Positions 40,410 to 64,000 of a stretch of DNA of 64,000 nt are shown here, in pieces. The stretch's first letter is position 1. Each line of letters opens with the position of its first letter. Origin of the DNA: Marisa cornuarietis (Eukaryota > Mollusca > Gastropoda > Architaenioglossa > Ampullariidae); contig SMMW01000614.1 of NCBI GenBank assembly GCA_004794655.1, positions 250,501-314,500 on the forward strand, in the 5' to 3' direction. Made by a program: the position numbers and the translations under genes. Below the pieces are notes generated by a model. The model was not told where the DNA came from. It searched no databases and was given only the letters and a program-made list of their open reading frames with translations.

Positions 40410-42400
40410 CACATTCACTACTATCAGTTGACAGCTGCTGCTCGTCACACTCTGTTCAGTGGAACAGTTTTTGTTACTTATGTGTGCCTGCTGCTTTCTC
40501 TAGAACATAACACAAAGACTGCTTTATTTCTTTTTATTTGCTCTAACTGGGAAGTCAGCCTTCTATTCATTTTACCTATGTTCTGATCTCAGGACATCAT
40601 TGGTGATTATTACAAATGCATGCAATCAACCTAGTATTGAGGTATGATGCTCATATTTACTCTTTCAAACCATCATTTTGTGCATTTTGGCTAGCGTGGG
40701 ATGCACGTCAACAGACTTGTTAATAGAACTTTGTGCACAGGGTAAGGAATGGTCTTTCTTTGCCAGTGCTGCCAGGAGTTACAAGACTTGCAAGATGCAG
40801 ACGCTGCTCGGTTTGTTGACCATGTATCTGCATCACTTTTTAAGGCTGCCTGTACGCTCTGCAAGATTTCATAATCTACACACAATCCAAATATTTAACC
40901 ACTTTAGGGCAAATAGCTTGTTATTCCCACAGAACACTATTATGCTAATAATAATGATCAGTTGAATAGCACAGTATCTTAGCCAACAGGCAAGCTTGTT
41001 GACTTGATGATAGCCACCACTTACTCGATAAATACCAATCACACTTACACTGAAAAATCTTCAAAATTCAAGAGCCAATAAGATAAAAAGAATGGTGACA
41101 GGTCACGCTATAGTTGGTGATCAGTTATTTTACCAAGATCGTTGCTGTGAAAAACCAAACTGAAGAAGTTGAAGTAAACCAGAGTGAGAAATAGATCCAG
41201 TCAGTTTGCACTGTAGTCAAGTGGGAATAGCAAGTCAAATGCACACATGAAGATCCATCATCATGTCCTAATCGATTCACATCCACGACAAAAACAATGG
41301 TGGGGTGGGGGAGCAATTGATGTTTTACATCGAGCCAGCAGCATGTCTGAGACGAGAACTGAAACCAGGACAGCAAACCTTCACTGTACTGGTGACCATT
41401 GGGCCACTGGACTGCACAAAAAAATGAAGAGTGTATCACCTCTGCAGTTACCGTATTTCGCTTGCTCACAACTAAATCAGTATTATGCAAAGAAAGAAAA
41501 TTAATAAGTTCCTGATATCAGAATTTTAGTTTCAGCGCAAATGTTACAGCAAATGGCTTTTACTAGGCTAGAGGGTGCAATATTTCTCTATAAATACTTA
41601 AACTATGGTTATGTAGATTTGTAAAGCAGGCCAGAGATATTTTTATCTCTAATGTTGTGTGCTGTATTTCCATGGGAGATGAAAAAAACAAAAAAAGAAT
41701 TGACATCATCCCTGTATTTTACATTTTAACAGATGATATTCATTTTTTGCTTCAGTATTATGGCACTTGATATTATAATGCCAAAGTTGGTCATAATAAA
41801 CTGCTAATGGTACCGGAAAATAATCAGATGACCGTGCTGATAGGGATAGGCTGCTCTATGCTCATTCTCTCCCTTTGTTGGCAATCAGTATTATTTTATT
41901 CATCTGAAGTACATAATAAAGTGACTGCCTTATCTTTTGCTGCTGCCTATAGTAAACATGTTGCTATTGCCAAATAGTTTATAGATGGTAGATTACAAGC
42001 ATATTTACAAATGTACACTTGCAAAGCCAAACATATTTACACAATTTTATCCCAACTCTTACCCCACATGATAATCAGCTCATGCCAAATAAAATGCCTA
42101 TTTGGAAAGACCAAGGTGCAGCCATCTTGTGTCGCATTTTTCTTGATGCAGCTGGTACTTGTGAAGTCACTGTACACTTGTGATTTATGGTGCAGTTCTA
42201 CCTGCTGTTGTGGTCACATGGAATGACTGAAGGCTGCACAATTGCAGTTGCCAACAGGGTTCTGCGTGTTAAAAGAACCGTGTAAAAAGGAAAGTCCCAA
42301 TATAAGCCAACTGAAAGTGCAAATAACTTGGAATCATTACTACTGAGATTGGAATCTACTTAAAGCGTGGATTAAGCATCTTAAGAAACACTGTGCTTGA
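40410..42400. other. CIMAP2 3' UTR and intergenic
   Basis: AATAAA hexamers on the plus strand occur near 41795 and 41915 and could end CIMAP2 transcripts. A reversed SINE is at 41245-41416. Nothing else was recognised. Confidence 0.45.
41245..41416 (-). repeat. tRNA-derived SINE, reversed
   Basis: On the minus strand it begins GTCCAGTGGCCCAATGGTCA (A-box-like), followed by TTTCAGTTCTCGTCTC (B-box-like) and a body with GGCTCGATGTAAAACATC. It lies between CIMAP2 and vasa. Confidence 0.55.
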
Positions 42401-42893
42401 GGGTGATCACCTACACACACTCTCTTCACTGGTTGCCAGTCATAGACCTTATAGCCTACAAACTTTCCACTTTGCTGTTTCTGGCACTGGTCCTCATGAC
42501 GTCTCCAAACTCACACTCATTTATGTACACCATTATCTTCTGACACCAATTGCAAGTCCCACCCACTGACAAAGATGTGAACAGAGGTCTCTTTCCTATC
42601 AGGCCTCATTAACTTGGAACAGATTGTCTGCCTTCATCTCACTCCAATTCTCTTACCTAGTCTTAACTCAAGATGCAGCTTTTCAGACTGACAACTTTAC
42701 GGTGACCCTATCTTGACCATAAATGTGTCTATAATTTACTTGTGTGCGAGTGTATGCTGTAAAAGGAAGCGTTTGTTATATTGTTATGCCAATGGGCGCA
42801 TGGTTATTTTGTCTACGTATGATGTATGTAAATGGCTCCGAGGAAATCTTTGTTAAAGGCGCCATATAAATCTTCATTATTATCATGAAGCAG
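42400..42893 (+). mobile_element. CR1/L2-like LINE 3' end
   Basis: Encodes CTCTTCACTGGTTGCCAGTC (SLHWLPV) and further C-terminal reverse-transcriptase-like residues with stops. The 3' UTR ends GGCGCCATATAAATCTTCAT and then ATTATTATC. SLHWLPV is a well-known CR1/L2 C-terminal motif. The element is 5'-truncated and decayed, immediately beyond the vasa 3' end. Confidence 0.65.
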
Positions 42894-42924
42894 TAAACCA
42901 ACACCTTTCAGATGAAAACAAATT

Positions 42925-42930
42925 TTTATT
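42925..42930 (-). promoter_or_regulatory. vasa polyadenylation signal (AATAAA)
   Basis: TTTATT on the plus strand is AATAAA on the minus strand, 713 bases after the vasa stop codon. The intervening sequence has no other AATAAA as well placed that I noticed. It implies a 3' UTR of about 0.7 kb. Confidence 0.4.
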
Positions 42931-43642
42931 TTCATTAAAAAACAAAAACTTGGGATTAGCACCAGCAGTTATCACAGTTCAGTTGTGAATTTGAGGGAGG
43001 GGGTGGACGGAGGCTCTCAAACACACAACGATCATCAAGTTAGACTTTCCCTGAGACGGCTATAATAAATGCTTGTTTAGAACAGCAAAGATCATTACCG
43101 GTTTCCTGTAATTTGTTCACAGAAATGGCTAGCTTGGTCCCTGAGCCCAGGTCAAGCATCGCATCTAGTTAAGTCCTCATCAAGAAGACTGCCACACAGT
43201 CACAAATTCACGTGCCATCCCGTACTCCCTCACATTTTCACTCCAGATGGTTCATCCACCTACTGTCAGTGTCCTGCATGTTGCCTAGAGCCAGCCATAT
43301 TGAGTCCTCCTGGAGCAGTTCAACACTGCTAGTTGATGTCACAAGTAGTTGCAGGATTTGTACAACTCTCTTTAGGTTGGTTTGCTTAGTGCTGCCATTG
43401 AGGCAATTTCCTACTGTTGGGCGTAAGAGTGAGGAAACCCCTCAGTTAATATGTCTTGGCATGCATACCTACCTGACAGATGGAGCTTTTGAACTACTAA
43501 AACAAAAAAAACTTAAACAGGCTAAACAAAAAGTGTTGATCAACATCCACAGAATTATAATTCAAGTTTTTTGCATCAAAGTTCTAAACAGATTTTTGTG
43601 GAATGTAGATGCAAATAGCATCAGTGATAAGTTCCTCTCATG

Positions 43643-55332
<11,690 letters not shown>

Positions 55333-55424
55333 TTTCTCTCCGTAGTCAGCAGCGTCTTGCAACGAAGTCCGCGAGAAGTGAATTGTGGGTAACCTCTTTC
55401 CCGCGCCTTTCAGGAAGCCGACAG

Positions 55425-55486
55425 ATTGATTGGCTACTAGGAGTGAACAAAACAAATTGATTGGCTACTAAGAGTAAACAAAACAA
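55425..55486 (-). promoter_or_regulatory. duplicated CCAAT-box module upstream of vasa
   Basis: Two adjacent 31-bp units (55425-55455 and 55456-55486) differ at only two positions. Each contains ATTGGCT, that is AGCCAAT read in the direction of vasa transcription. They sit 93 to 154 bases upstream of the vasa start codon, a usual distance for NF-Y sites in TATA-less promoters. Confidence 0.6.
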
Positions 55487-55837
55487 ACGTTTTGCCGCGC
55501 AGACAACACATAAAAAAATCAGCAGATTATGATTTCGAATGTCAAATTGACACTTGTAAGTTATAAACCACAGTGTAATATGTTGACTTTTTAAAATAAA
55601 ACAAATTAATATATTTTGTGCGTCACCGAGAAGACAAGAAAACTCGGTCGTGTACGTAGAATTGGCACAATTAAAATGCTACTAGAGTCGAAGTAAGAGT
55701 TTCGCTGAAGAAGAAGACAAGGGTTTCTGATATTTAGTATCCAGTGTTGTTGGATAAGACAGACTTTCTAGGTGCTTGTTAGCTGAGCAGTTTGATCTTC
55801 CCACCTTCCACATCGACACATACTTATTGTAAGTCAC

Positions 55838-56251
55838 TTAACCCGCTGAGCCCGTAGCGGCGTAGAGCCAGCTCTGCTCCACGATCGTGATTCTCTCTTT
55901 GCACGATTATCGTGGTTTGTGCTCCACGCTCGTGGCTCTGCAGTTTCACTATGGTCTTCAAAATCATAAATTTTAAGCCCATGTTTTTGAACATAGAAAT
56001 ATTTTTATCCCTGGCTATAAATTAAGAAGTGTATGAGTGCCGTCCTTGCCATTACAGGGAACGAAGGAACCATAATTATGCATGTGTGTGGAAAACTGTA
56101 CAGACAACTGGGTAGCCGTTCCCATTTCACTTTGCATGGATTCTTGGTTCCCAAATCCCAACCAAAAGTCTTCTTAATTAAGTACATCACTTTTCCAGTT
56201 CTTGCCATAAAACTCTATAGTCAAGATTTTTGTAACTTCCCAGCTGGTTAA
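55838..56251. mobile_element. candidate piggyBac-type miniature element
   Basis: It is flanked by TTAA at both sides (55838-55841 and 56248-56251), with ends CCCGCTGAG and, reversed, CCAGCTGGG, which agree at 7 of 9 bases. TTAA targets are specific to piggyBac. The left part contains three CACG-CGTG palindromes. The match is short, so this is tentative. Confidence 0.4.
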
Positions 56252-58250
56252 CATCAAATACATACAGAACAGAGCGGGCACACCTACACCCCCTTACACA
56301 TACACATGAACCTCCTAAAAGGTAATATGGTGTGCCTCCTCCTTATAACCCCTTATCCACTATGCCACTTAATCCAAAGTTGTAAACTAACCCCATTCAG
56401 AACCTAACCTTTCCCTATCTAGTTCCTTTGTCCCCAATAATGACAAGATTGTGTGTGTGTGAGAGGGAGAGAGAGAGAGAGGTGAAAAAGATGAGACAAC
56501 TGACCACAGTGTTGTCCAGTAATTAAATTTCTTTGGAAGCAGAATCTCTGTAGCTGGAAAATTAAGGTTTATAAAGATGAGGTCAATGAATTTGTGATGA
56601 AGTTAGACATAGGGCACCAGAACTGTTAAAATGAGATTGTGTGTGTGGTGTGAAAGAGAGTGAGCTTGATTCATTCATCTAATAGCACTGTACACAATAC
56701 CATTGAGCTGATCAATAATAACAATGAATTATATTCTTAAGGCCTTTAGATTTAAACAAATTTCCGAAGAAAGAAAAAAAGGGAAAATGAGAAAGTTGGC
56801 TTTTTAAAAGTCCCACACCTTTTACACAGATTTACATTTAAACTAGTGGTCAAGTTTAGGACAATCAATTGTCTTCATAAAATTGGTTCGAAGTGGTTTT
56901 GTTGGATCTATGAGTGTGAGTGTTGTGGTAAGTGTGCATTCTACAATACAAATTTATTTTAGTCAGCAAGGGCAGTTTACAGGATAGCAGCTCATGTGCT
57001 AGCAATAAACAACTGAATACATATGTGCATAGGGGCGGCAGGTAGTGTACTAATTTATTTTTAGAAAACGACTTCCTGGGGCTGTCATTTCCCGAACTGT
57101 CTGGCTAGTGTCTGATGGACATATTTTTGGACTGGCACCTCACACGTCTTTTAGCAGAGACCATCTGGCAGATGACAATCTGCAATGTAGCACAATGGGA
57201 GGACGTGGGCGCACAGCTAGCAAGGCCACAGCTCAGGGAAAGGTTGGGCCACATAACTAGAATGTGGGAAAGGGGGAGATGGTTTCTGGAATGTTCAACG
57301 GGGATTCTTTCATTTTTCTTTCTTTTTTCCCCTCCTTTATGCCACCCTTTATTTCTTCTCTCTTTAATCCTTCCTTTCATATTGTGTCTAGTTATTGACA
57401 TTGACTACCTCAGTGTCAGCTTCATGTTAATATCGTTATAGTAATTATTTATACTTCAAATTCCTCTTTATCATTTAGCCTAACGTTACAAGATATAGAC
57501 AGTTATTATTAATACTATTTTGTTGTTTGCTCTAATCTGTCTGTCATTACAAGCAGGACACTATTCTGGCTGTGTCGGTGAAAGACAAATATAGCGTGGA
57601 AAACATTTGTTAGTTATATATCATGAATATATGTCACACTTTACCATTCACCCCTGCTAGTTCTACCGTTCATCGCATATCACGGTCCAGTTTTCCTTTG
57701 TTTCAGTCACGTGTCACGCCATTCAGTACTACTGGGGTCAACTACGACCCACGGGCTATACCTTCTACCACGGACCTTCATCTAGAGATTCTAGACGGTC
57801 CGTGGCTTCTAATAAAGTGGCGTAGGAACCAGGGAGGCCCAAAAAGATATTGAGAAGGCAAGAATGTGAACGTCGTTCATTGTCAGCATGGAGCTGCCCC
57901 CTCAAAGCCGAGCATCTTCCTACGCCACTGTACTATTCGCCCTAGTCACATATGTCACAGTCGTTTTTACCATTTAGCTCACTCACGTTACGGTACGTGT
58001 TCTACCAGTTATAGTTCAGTCACAAGTCACGCTCTACCCTACCATTCAGTCTGCCTGAGCCAGTCTCCACTCTCTCGCTTCCATAGTCTCGCTATCAGTT
58101 TACAATCCGTCTCATAACCCGTTTCCAGTTTGTCTCACAACCATTTTTCAATCCGTCTTTCAGTTTCCAGTCTCTCACCGACACGTTGGCTTGAAGATCA
58201 GGGTGGTAGTCACGTTACTGTCACATTCTTCCCCCCTGCCCCTCTCCTCA
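56252..58250. other. intergenic, mostly unclassified
   Basis: Contains GT/GA simple repeats (56450-56482). A sequence at 57080-57450 has uninterrupted frames but no recognised protein. The region 57600-58250 is rich in CAGTC/GTCTC-like phrases and may be degraded LINE 5' or middle sequence. No cellular gene was identified. Confidence 0.4.
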
Positions 58251-58429
58251 CATCACGACACGTGACTAACCACCTGGAAACGCTACTGCTCGTCACTCTG
58301 AATGCGATGCACTCGGTCTTCGTATGTCTCCATGATGGAGCCGAAACCGTCACGTGATCAACCCTCGAGCACGAAGAGTATGTCGGTCTTCACGCCTGCG
58401 CTCTGGCTCCCAGTCACGCTTCTGTCTCC

Positions 58430-58750
58430 CTGCAGTGAAAGACACAAACAAGAAGACACTGGAGCCAGGGCCTTCAAAAACCCGGCACCTAAACTGTGGA
58501 ATGCTCTGCCATCGTCACTGTCCACCATCATCTCACCAACCACGTTTCGGAAAAGACTGAAGACACATCTGTTTATTTAAGACAGACTTAAACAACCAAG
58601 CAACACTTCTGTCTTTATTTTGTACTTCCCTGGTGTTTATCTATTTATTTACTTTATTTTTTCTTATTTTTTATTTATTTTGTTTTTGCTGCGCCATGAG
58701 CATTCTTCTGATACATGCGCATTACAAATGGACATCATCATCATCATTCA
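58430..58750 (+). mobile_element. CR1/L2-like LINE 3' end
   Basis: A frame ending at 58580 encodes RHKQEDTGARAFKNPAPKLW, NALPSSLSTIISPTTFRKRL and KTHLFI before a stop. This is the classic C-terminus of CR1/L2-like reverse transcriptases (x-LWNxLP...F+..LKTHLF). The 3' UTR ends in TGCTGCGCCATGAGCATTC and an ATCATCATC tail. Confidence 0.75.
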
Positions 58751-59217
58751 CGCGTGGCCGCAGCATTGGCACCGACGACACATGCTTTGCCAGAAACTCG
58801 CTACCCAGCTCCTTGGGCTGCATACTGATTCTTAGCCCTGTTACGTCACCACATAAACGAACAGTCAGCATCAGTATCTTAGATCCTGTAGCTGATGTAC
58901 AATGACCTATAGCATTTGGCAGAGGGCGCGGCTTGTCAGACACAGGGGCGCACGAGTTCGTATTCATGTCTGGCTTAGATTTACTTTCAGGGTAACCAAC
59001 CCAGTGCCTTCCTAGTCAGTCGTCCCTTGACTGATACCGGTCGTTGTGGGAAGCACACGAATGGACGCAGCAGCTGGCAAGACTCGCCAATCAGGCCTGT
59101 CTTGGGTGATATTGTTGACACCCAGACCCATTGCCGCTGTTGCTGTTGCAACAATCCCGACGCGGACATCTGTCGTGGAGCAGGCGTCCTTGGAGAAGGT
59201 GGTTTAGAGCTCCCCCA

Positions 59218-59411
59218 CTCTACCAGAGTTTATGGCCCTCGTCGGTTCCTGTCTCCCCACATCCTTGCCAGTCCCACAATGTCCCACCGGTACCATTGTA
59301 GCTCATGGGTGAGTTGTTTCCCTTTGCCCCACTGCTGTATAATGTGCAAACGTTCCACGCACCAATAGATGTTCCTTGTCTCAATTTTTTTGTTTTATTC
59401 GGCATCCCCAC
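59218..59411 (-). pseudogene. RTE-type LINE APE endonuclease N-terminal remnant
   Basis: The minus-strand frame reads KKLRQGTSIGAWNVCTLYSS and then, after small frameshifts, LTHELQWYRWDIVGLA and GETGTDEGHKLW. The order IGxWNVRTL, HELxxYxWDIVGL, GxxTxDxGHxxW is the start of the apurinic endonuclease domain of RTE-type LINEs. It is preceded (59411 to about 59790) by probable LINE 5' UTR. It may be the 5' part of the same family as copies A-C. Confidence 0.6.
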
Positions 59412-59789
59412 CCTGGAACCTGCCGGTAGGGTGCGCAGTCATCGTTGATGCGGACCTCTACCGATCCGACTTAAAGTTTCTTCTACGGCAAATACCAACT
59501 GTCCTATCTTGGCGCTTATGCACCCCTTCCTCTACTTACCTTTCTGCACAAGCTCCCGGGCCACGGCGTTCTCCGTGAGTAGCTGGTCACCGAGCAGCAA
59601 TAGTCTACAATAGTAGCTTTGCTGACCAGCCCGAGACGGACGGCCCCCCCCCCCCAGCAGGCGCGGGTAGCTGCACACCCCGGTCTCGGGGTGAAAAGCT
59701 ACCCACTGCAGCATGTCGTGGGTGAGCACAAGAGGAATGAGCGACATAGTTTTTGAGTCGGGCTACTCACCGGAACACAGGCTCTGGGA

Positions 59790-61317
59790 TTAATGCCTAA
59801 CATGCAAGGAAGGTTCAGCTACTTCCTGGCTGGACAAGAAAGACAAGAGAGAGAGAAATAGGAAGAATTAAAAGGCTAAGAAAAATAGCAAAGCGAAAAT
59901 GTCAGTCTCCCTGCATCAAATAGACCCACAAGCAAAAACAGACACGCTGTGACTTGCAGACATATTGGTTCGTTTGCAAACATCCACACGCGTAGCCTAA
60001 CCTCTCCATCTGTGGATGAGTTGAGTGAGCAGGACTCTGCACGCGTCGTCCTCACTTCGAATTTTGAGGTTGTCGGCCTTGAAGAGCAGTTGACACAATC
60101 ACACACATTTATCTACGCGTCTGGCAGTCCAATAACGCAAACTGAGCTCGCTCAGTTTAAAAAAAACAAACAAACAAAAAACACTAAAACACAGTCATAG
60201 TTTGACGATTTGACGAAAGAAAACATGTTACAGATTCCTCCGAGGAAAACTGGGCCGCTGCCTTCAGAGCAGTGTCATGCAATACTCTCCCTCCATCACG
60301 GGTCAACGCAAGTAAACAAGCAAATCTCTTCTCACACCATCATTGTTCGGAAAAAACATAATAAACTTGCTTATTTCATGGTTCTTTACTATGTAACTTT
60401 TAATTTGTGACAAATGTTTATGATGCAGAAGAAAACATCTGCTTAACGCGTAGTTTCTGTTTCTTGATCCTTGGAGACTGACGCCGAAAAAGAGGACTTT
60501 TATTGTAGGGGGTGGGTAGAGGTTTAGTAAAGGCGATCGCGTTAGACTGCTGATATACCATGCCATTTCAGGTGGCATTGTAGATAGTATACCGTGGCAC
60601 TTTTATGGATTCCCAGGATTACAATCGCACACCTACTTGATCGAGCTTGATGACTTCCTCGATCTGAACCACTGAGTTTTGAAACTTAGCCTGTCCTGGG
60701 ACTGCATTTCATGTTAAGACCACTTTAAGTCACCAAACTCAACCATGTGTAAGTCGCAACAAGATGCATGGTTAATCAAATCTTTGTAATCACTTGCCTT
60801 TTGATAACCTGCTTCTATGTAAAGCCGAATAAATCCTGGTTAAACATCAATAGAGATTGTGTCATGCATCTAGTTTCTATATGTACCATAAACATCTAAA
60901 CCTGTTCGTTAGCCTTCTTGTTTATTTTTTAAATAATGTATTTGTTTGGAGACAGATCGTGTGTACCTTGCAGCTAAAGAGAATCACACCGAATTAAGGT
61001 ACGATATACTTACTAAAACCGCAGTAGCTTCCCATTTTGTTTTCAAGCATAAACACCTTAACATGTCTGGTTCTTGCGCTTAAAGCTTGAACACTTCATA
61101 GAATCATCTATTCATATTCTGTTGTATTCAATTTCTACACACTCCACACTAAAAAATAACGTGTCTAAGCTCTAAATGTGCCATAACTTAAAATCGTCCA
61201 TGAAAGGTCCTGAAGAGTCTCTTGCATAACAAAACCCTCATAATGACCACACCTTTGTTTAATGAACCTCTGGCCCGCCAAAGCAGTAACAGATTTCAGT
61301 AAATCTATCAGCTTTTT
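59790..61317. other. intergenic, unclassified
   Basis: An 83-codon frame at 59949-60200 is not recognised and ends in Lys/Gln/Asn/Thr low complexity. No promoter, RNA gene or transposon ends were found. Confidence 0.4.
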
Positions 61318-61494
61318 CGGAACCGTCAGGGAAAGAGGAGAGTTGGGAGGCCAAAGCAGACTTGGAAAAGATCAGTAGAAAGTAAGGAAAAGGATGCCGG
61401 AACCACATGGGCCCAACTGATGAGGGGCAGCCCCAAACCGGGTCCGCTGGTGAGGTGTTGCTGCAGCCCTATGCTCCTCAAGGAGTAACAAGGA
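61318..61494 (+). mobile_element. RTE-like LINE 3' end, copy C
   Basis: About 177 bases corresponding to the last part of copies A and B: GAGAGTTGGGAGGCCAAAGC, CAGACTTGGAAAAGATCAG, and ATGCTCCTCAAGGAGTAACA. The GATGAT tail is replaced by GAATAAACTAAAC. It is heavily truncated. Confidence 0.75.
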
Positions 61495-64000
61495 ATAAAC
61501 TAAACTATAAGCTTTTCATAGTAACATAAATTTATATTAAATGGACCATATTAATAAGGTAAATATTAAGGGACAACCAAGGAACATTCATTACGAGATA
61601 AGACAGATACGAGTACACGATGGGACAGATACATATGCTTCTCATCTGCTATCTGCAACCTATATAAACAATTTTGGAAAATTATGCATACCCCAAACAA
61701 AGAGTAGACCACTTCTGGTTTGATGTTAGCTGTTGACAAATGTAGCATTCTTCGACCATGTTGACTCATACAGTAACTCATATGTATAAATATAAAAGAT
61801 TGTAGGCTGGTATGTACTTTAGTGAGCAGTTCAGGCTTACAAATTTCCAACATGATCCTTTCATGGATTTCCAAAGGATGAGCAAATGACAAAGCTTTGA
61901 CTGGTAAAAATGTTTGAGTTCACGAGTTTATTTGTGCATATGCAAGTATGTCTGTGTGTCGACACTTTGTAAATGTCATGAACTCATCCATAATGAGGAG
62001 GTATGTGTTCTAAATAGTCATTATTATTATTAATGCACTTTCACTGCACACCCCCAAATAGAAAATTTTGCATTAGGAACAAAATGTTTTGTTACTATAA
62101 TACTGTCTCTTCTAGGAACCTTTTAATTATAAACATATATTTTACAGACTCCAAACAGATCTTTCACTATGTTTTTCATAGTGGCAGAGCACATTTTTTA
62201 CTATTACAAAATTGTGGATTGTGGTGACTTAGAGAACAGCAGTGCCAGGCAGGCTGGTTAATTAATTAATTGGCGTTTTATGCCATGTCAGCAACCAAGG
62301 CTATCTCACGGCGAAAGCAATGTACAAAACCTCTCAAAGGTTGACATAATGATACTGGAAAAGGATGGAGATAACTCTTTTCTTAGTTATGTAAAAATAA
62401 ACATTTGAAACACAGAGGGTCTATTATATCAGATGAAACATTTAAATGGACTTAACATCTGTCAGGATTGATTTGGAAGAATGTTTGACAAAAAAGTCAG
62501 TGAGAGTTTGTGCTGTAAAATAGCCAGGTAGGCTGGGATTGTACACACTGTAAAAGTGTCAACACACTATGGTGAAATTATTTCTTGACCAAGTACAGCA
62601 TGCTCATTTTCAAGTAGATAATTTTGTACGGGCCACGAATGATGATATAAATATCAAAATGGCTCTTGGAGGAAAAAAGGTTCCCCACACATGGTGGGTT
62701 AAGTAACTGAATTGGTTTGGATGATAAATATATGCTAAGGCATAAGAATAAAAACAAAATACAAAGTCTTTTTAAAGGAACATCCTGATACAGTTTCAAA
62801 TGTTCTGCTGGTACAACACACAGTCTGGGGGTGGGAGGGAACCCCAACTGATGTGTGTATATCTTCATGGAAAAATAACTTCCTATAAAGATTGACAAAC
62901 ATTACCTACAGCTACAATTTCATACACAAACGATTAAAGATTAATTCTACAACTGCCCACATTAACCCAAGTGCTCAGTGAACTGGGACTGAGGATGAGA
63001 CCACACAGTATTTGCATCTTCTTTTAAGTGAAATTTTGACTTAGGTCTGAGTCAAAGACCCAGTGGACTTAGCTGAATGCAGATGCAATGCCATGTTACT
63101 GCTGTCACAGATAAGAAAAATGGAAGAACAGAAAGGACATTGCAACTTATAAACCCTTTTAGGCCATTTACACAGTACAACATAATGTTAAAACTCCAAC
63201 TAAACCAACGTTTGTGATTTTTCCAACCATCAAGCATTCAGACAATTTTGTTCTTTGTCTTAAATATATTAATGAGATCTCAAAATGTGCATGCTATAAC
63301 TGCTGCCAAGTTTTCTTAGCAATGTATCTCAAAATTATTATCTTAATAATTGGCTTTTGATTTCAAACACAAATTTAGGAGCAAAATTGCACAGATATTA
63401 AGACAATTTGCTAGCCTTGTTTTGGTCTCACACTTTCTTATCTAGACAGCCAGACACCAACAAAGTATGCTCGTGTCACCAGGAGCTGACCATATAAGGA
63501 CAGCAAACCTACACAACGCTAATGCATTTTATACTTTAAGAGCATTGAAAAGTCTCATCACTCAGTAATTAAGATGGTTCAATGAACAGACCTGAACTAG
63601 TACTCTAAGAACATGTTGAATTAAAAACAATACTTGACACAATGAAAGGGAATATGGTGACAAGGTGTTTGTATAAACCCTGTTACTGAAGCACTCAGAT
63701 CAATTTTAAACTGTGCATGCAGAAATATGAATATTCCTTTGTATGTAAAACAAATGTTCATGGTAGTGTGACTTCAAACAAGTGTCTCATCAGCATATAA
63801 ATTCGATACTGGTATTATAGTGCTTGATAATTTAATGTCTGTACAAACAAAACAATTATTTCATGAAAAAAACCTTTACTGAAATCCAGAAATGCAAAAG
63901 AGTCAAAAGATGAACGGTGAAATTGCATTTTTTCTCATTTGTTGAGAACATACAAAACACATCTGCACTTCATGATCACTTCCAAGCATAAGCATACCAA
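61495..64000. other. intergenic, mostly unclassified
   Basis: Includes the repeat partner of 49385-49480 (61565-61680) and a TTAATTAATTAATTGGCG sequence at 62255 that begins a probable dispersed repeat (GGCGTTTTATGCCATGTCAG). No exon with conserved coding sequence was recognised up to the window end. Confidence 0.45.

Noticed and set aside
55333..55455. Upstream in-frame methionine at 55455 extending the vasa N-terminus by 41 residues
   Set aside because: The extension would be coded by the CCAAT duplication, has no Vasa-like sequence, and Vasa proteins start with a short acidic Trp-Asp segment as MEENWDED does at 55332.
59027..59368. 113-codon plus-strand frame as a gene
   Set aside because: It is antisense to the LINE endonuclease remnant, is Cys/His-rich by composition only and resembles no known protein.

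Overview
This is a window of a metazoan nuclear genome: AT-rich, with small exons bounded by GT-AG splice sites and introns packed with transposon remnants. A Vasa protein with CCHC zinc knuckles, tRNA-derived SINEs, RTE and CR1/L2-like LINE tails, and hAT and pogo/Tigger miniatures together suggest a lophotrochozoan, most likely a gastropod mollusc. That placement is inference, because no species-diagnostic marker is visible.

Three protein-coding genes were reconstructed exon by exon, with codon phases matching at every junction. (1) Positions 230-29649, plus strand: the 3' part of the cohesin loader gene NIPBL (Nipped-B/Scc2), 37 coding exons encoding about 1605 C-terminal residues. The 5' part lies left of the window. 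(2) Positions 31777-40409, plus strand: a sperm-tail/ciliary PG-rich-repeat gene of the CIMAP2 (LEXM) type, 10 coding exons, 454 residues. (3) Positions 55332 down to 43643, minus strand: vasa (DDX4), 13 coding exons, 763 residues, with five CCHC zinc knuckles in one exon followed by a complete DEAD-box helicase core. CIMAP2 and vasa are convergent, with 3.2 kb between their stop codons. NIPBL and CIMAP2 are in tandem.

The introns and intergenic DNA hold many identifiable repeats, several with target-site duplications (TSDs) readable base by base. NIPBL intron 7 contains a nest: a hAT-like element (8-bp TSD) that received a second, miniature hAT (8-bp TSD) and an RTE-like LINE 3' end (9-bp TSD). 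A decayed pogo/Tigger element at 21760-23994 carries transposase remnants on the minus strand, interrupted by a SINE and a LINE tail. Another pogo-type miniature lies in a vasa intron. The right end, 55.5-64 kb, shows no recognisable cellular gene: it holds LINE fragments (including an APE-endonuclease remnant), a TTAA-flanked candidate piggyBac miniature and unclassified sequence.

The genes do not form a functional operon-like unit. NIPBL is a housekeeping chromatin factor, CIMAP2 a ciliary or sperm-flagellum protein, and vasa a germline RNA helicase. The most interesting points are the phase-1 cassette organisation of the Vasa N-terminus (zinc-knuckle exon and RGG micro-exons), a tandemly duplicated CCAAT module just upstream of vasa, an ambiguous splice acceptor in CIMAP2 beside an AT microsatellite, and the dated nest of transposons.
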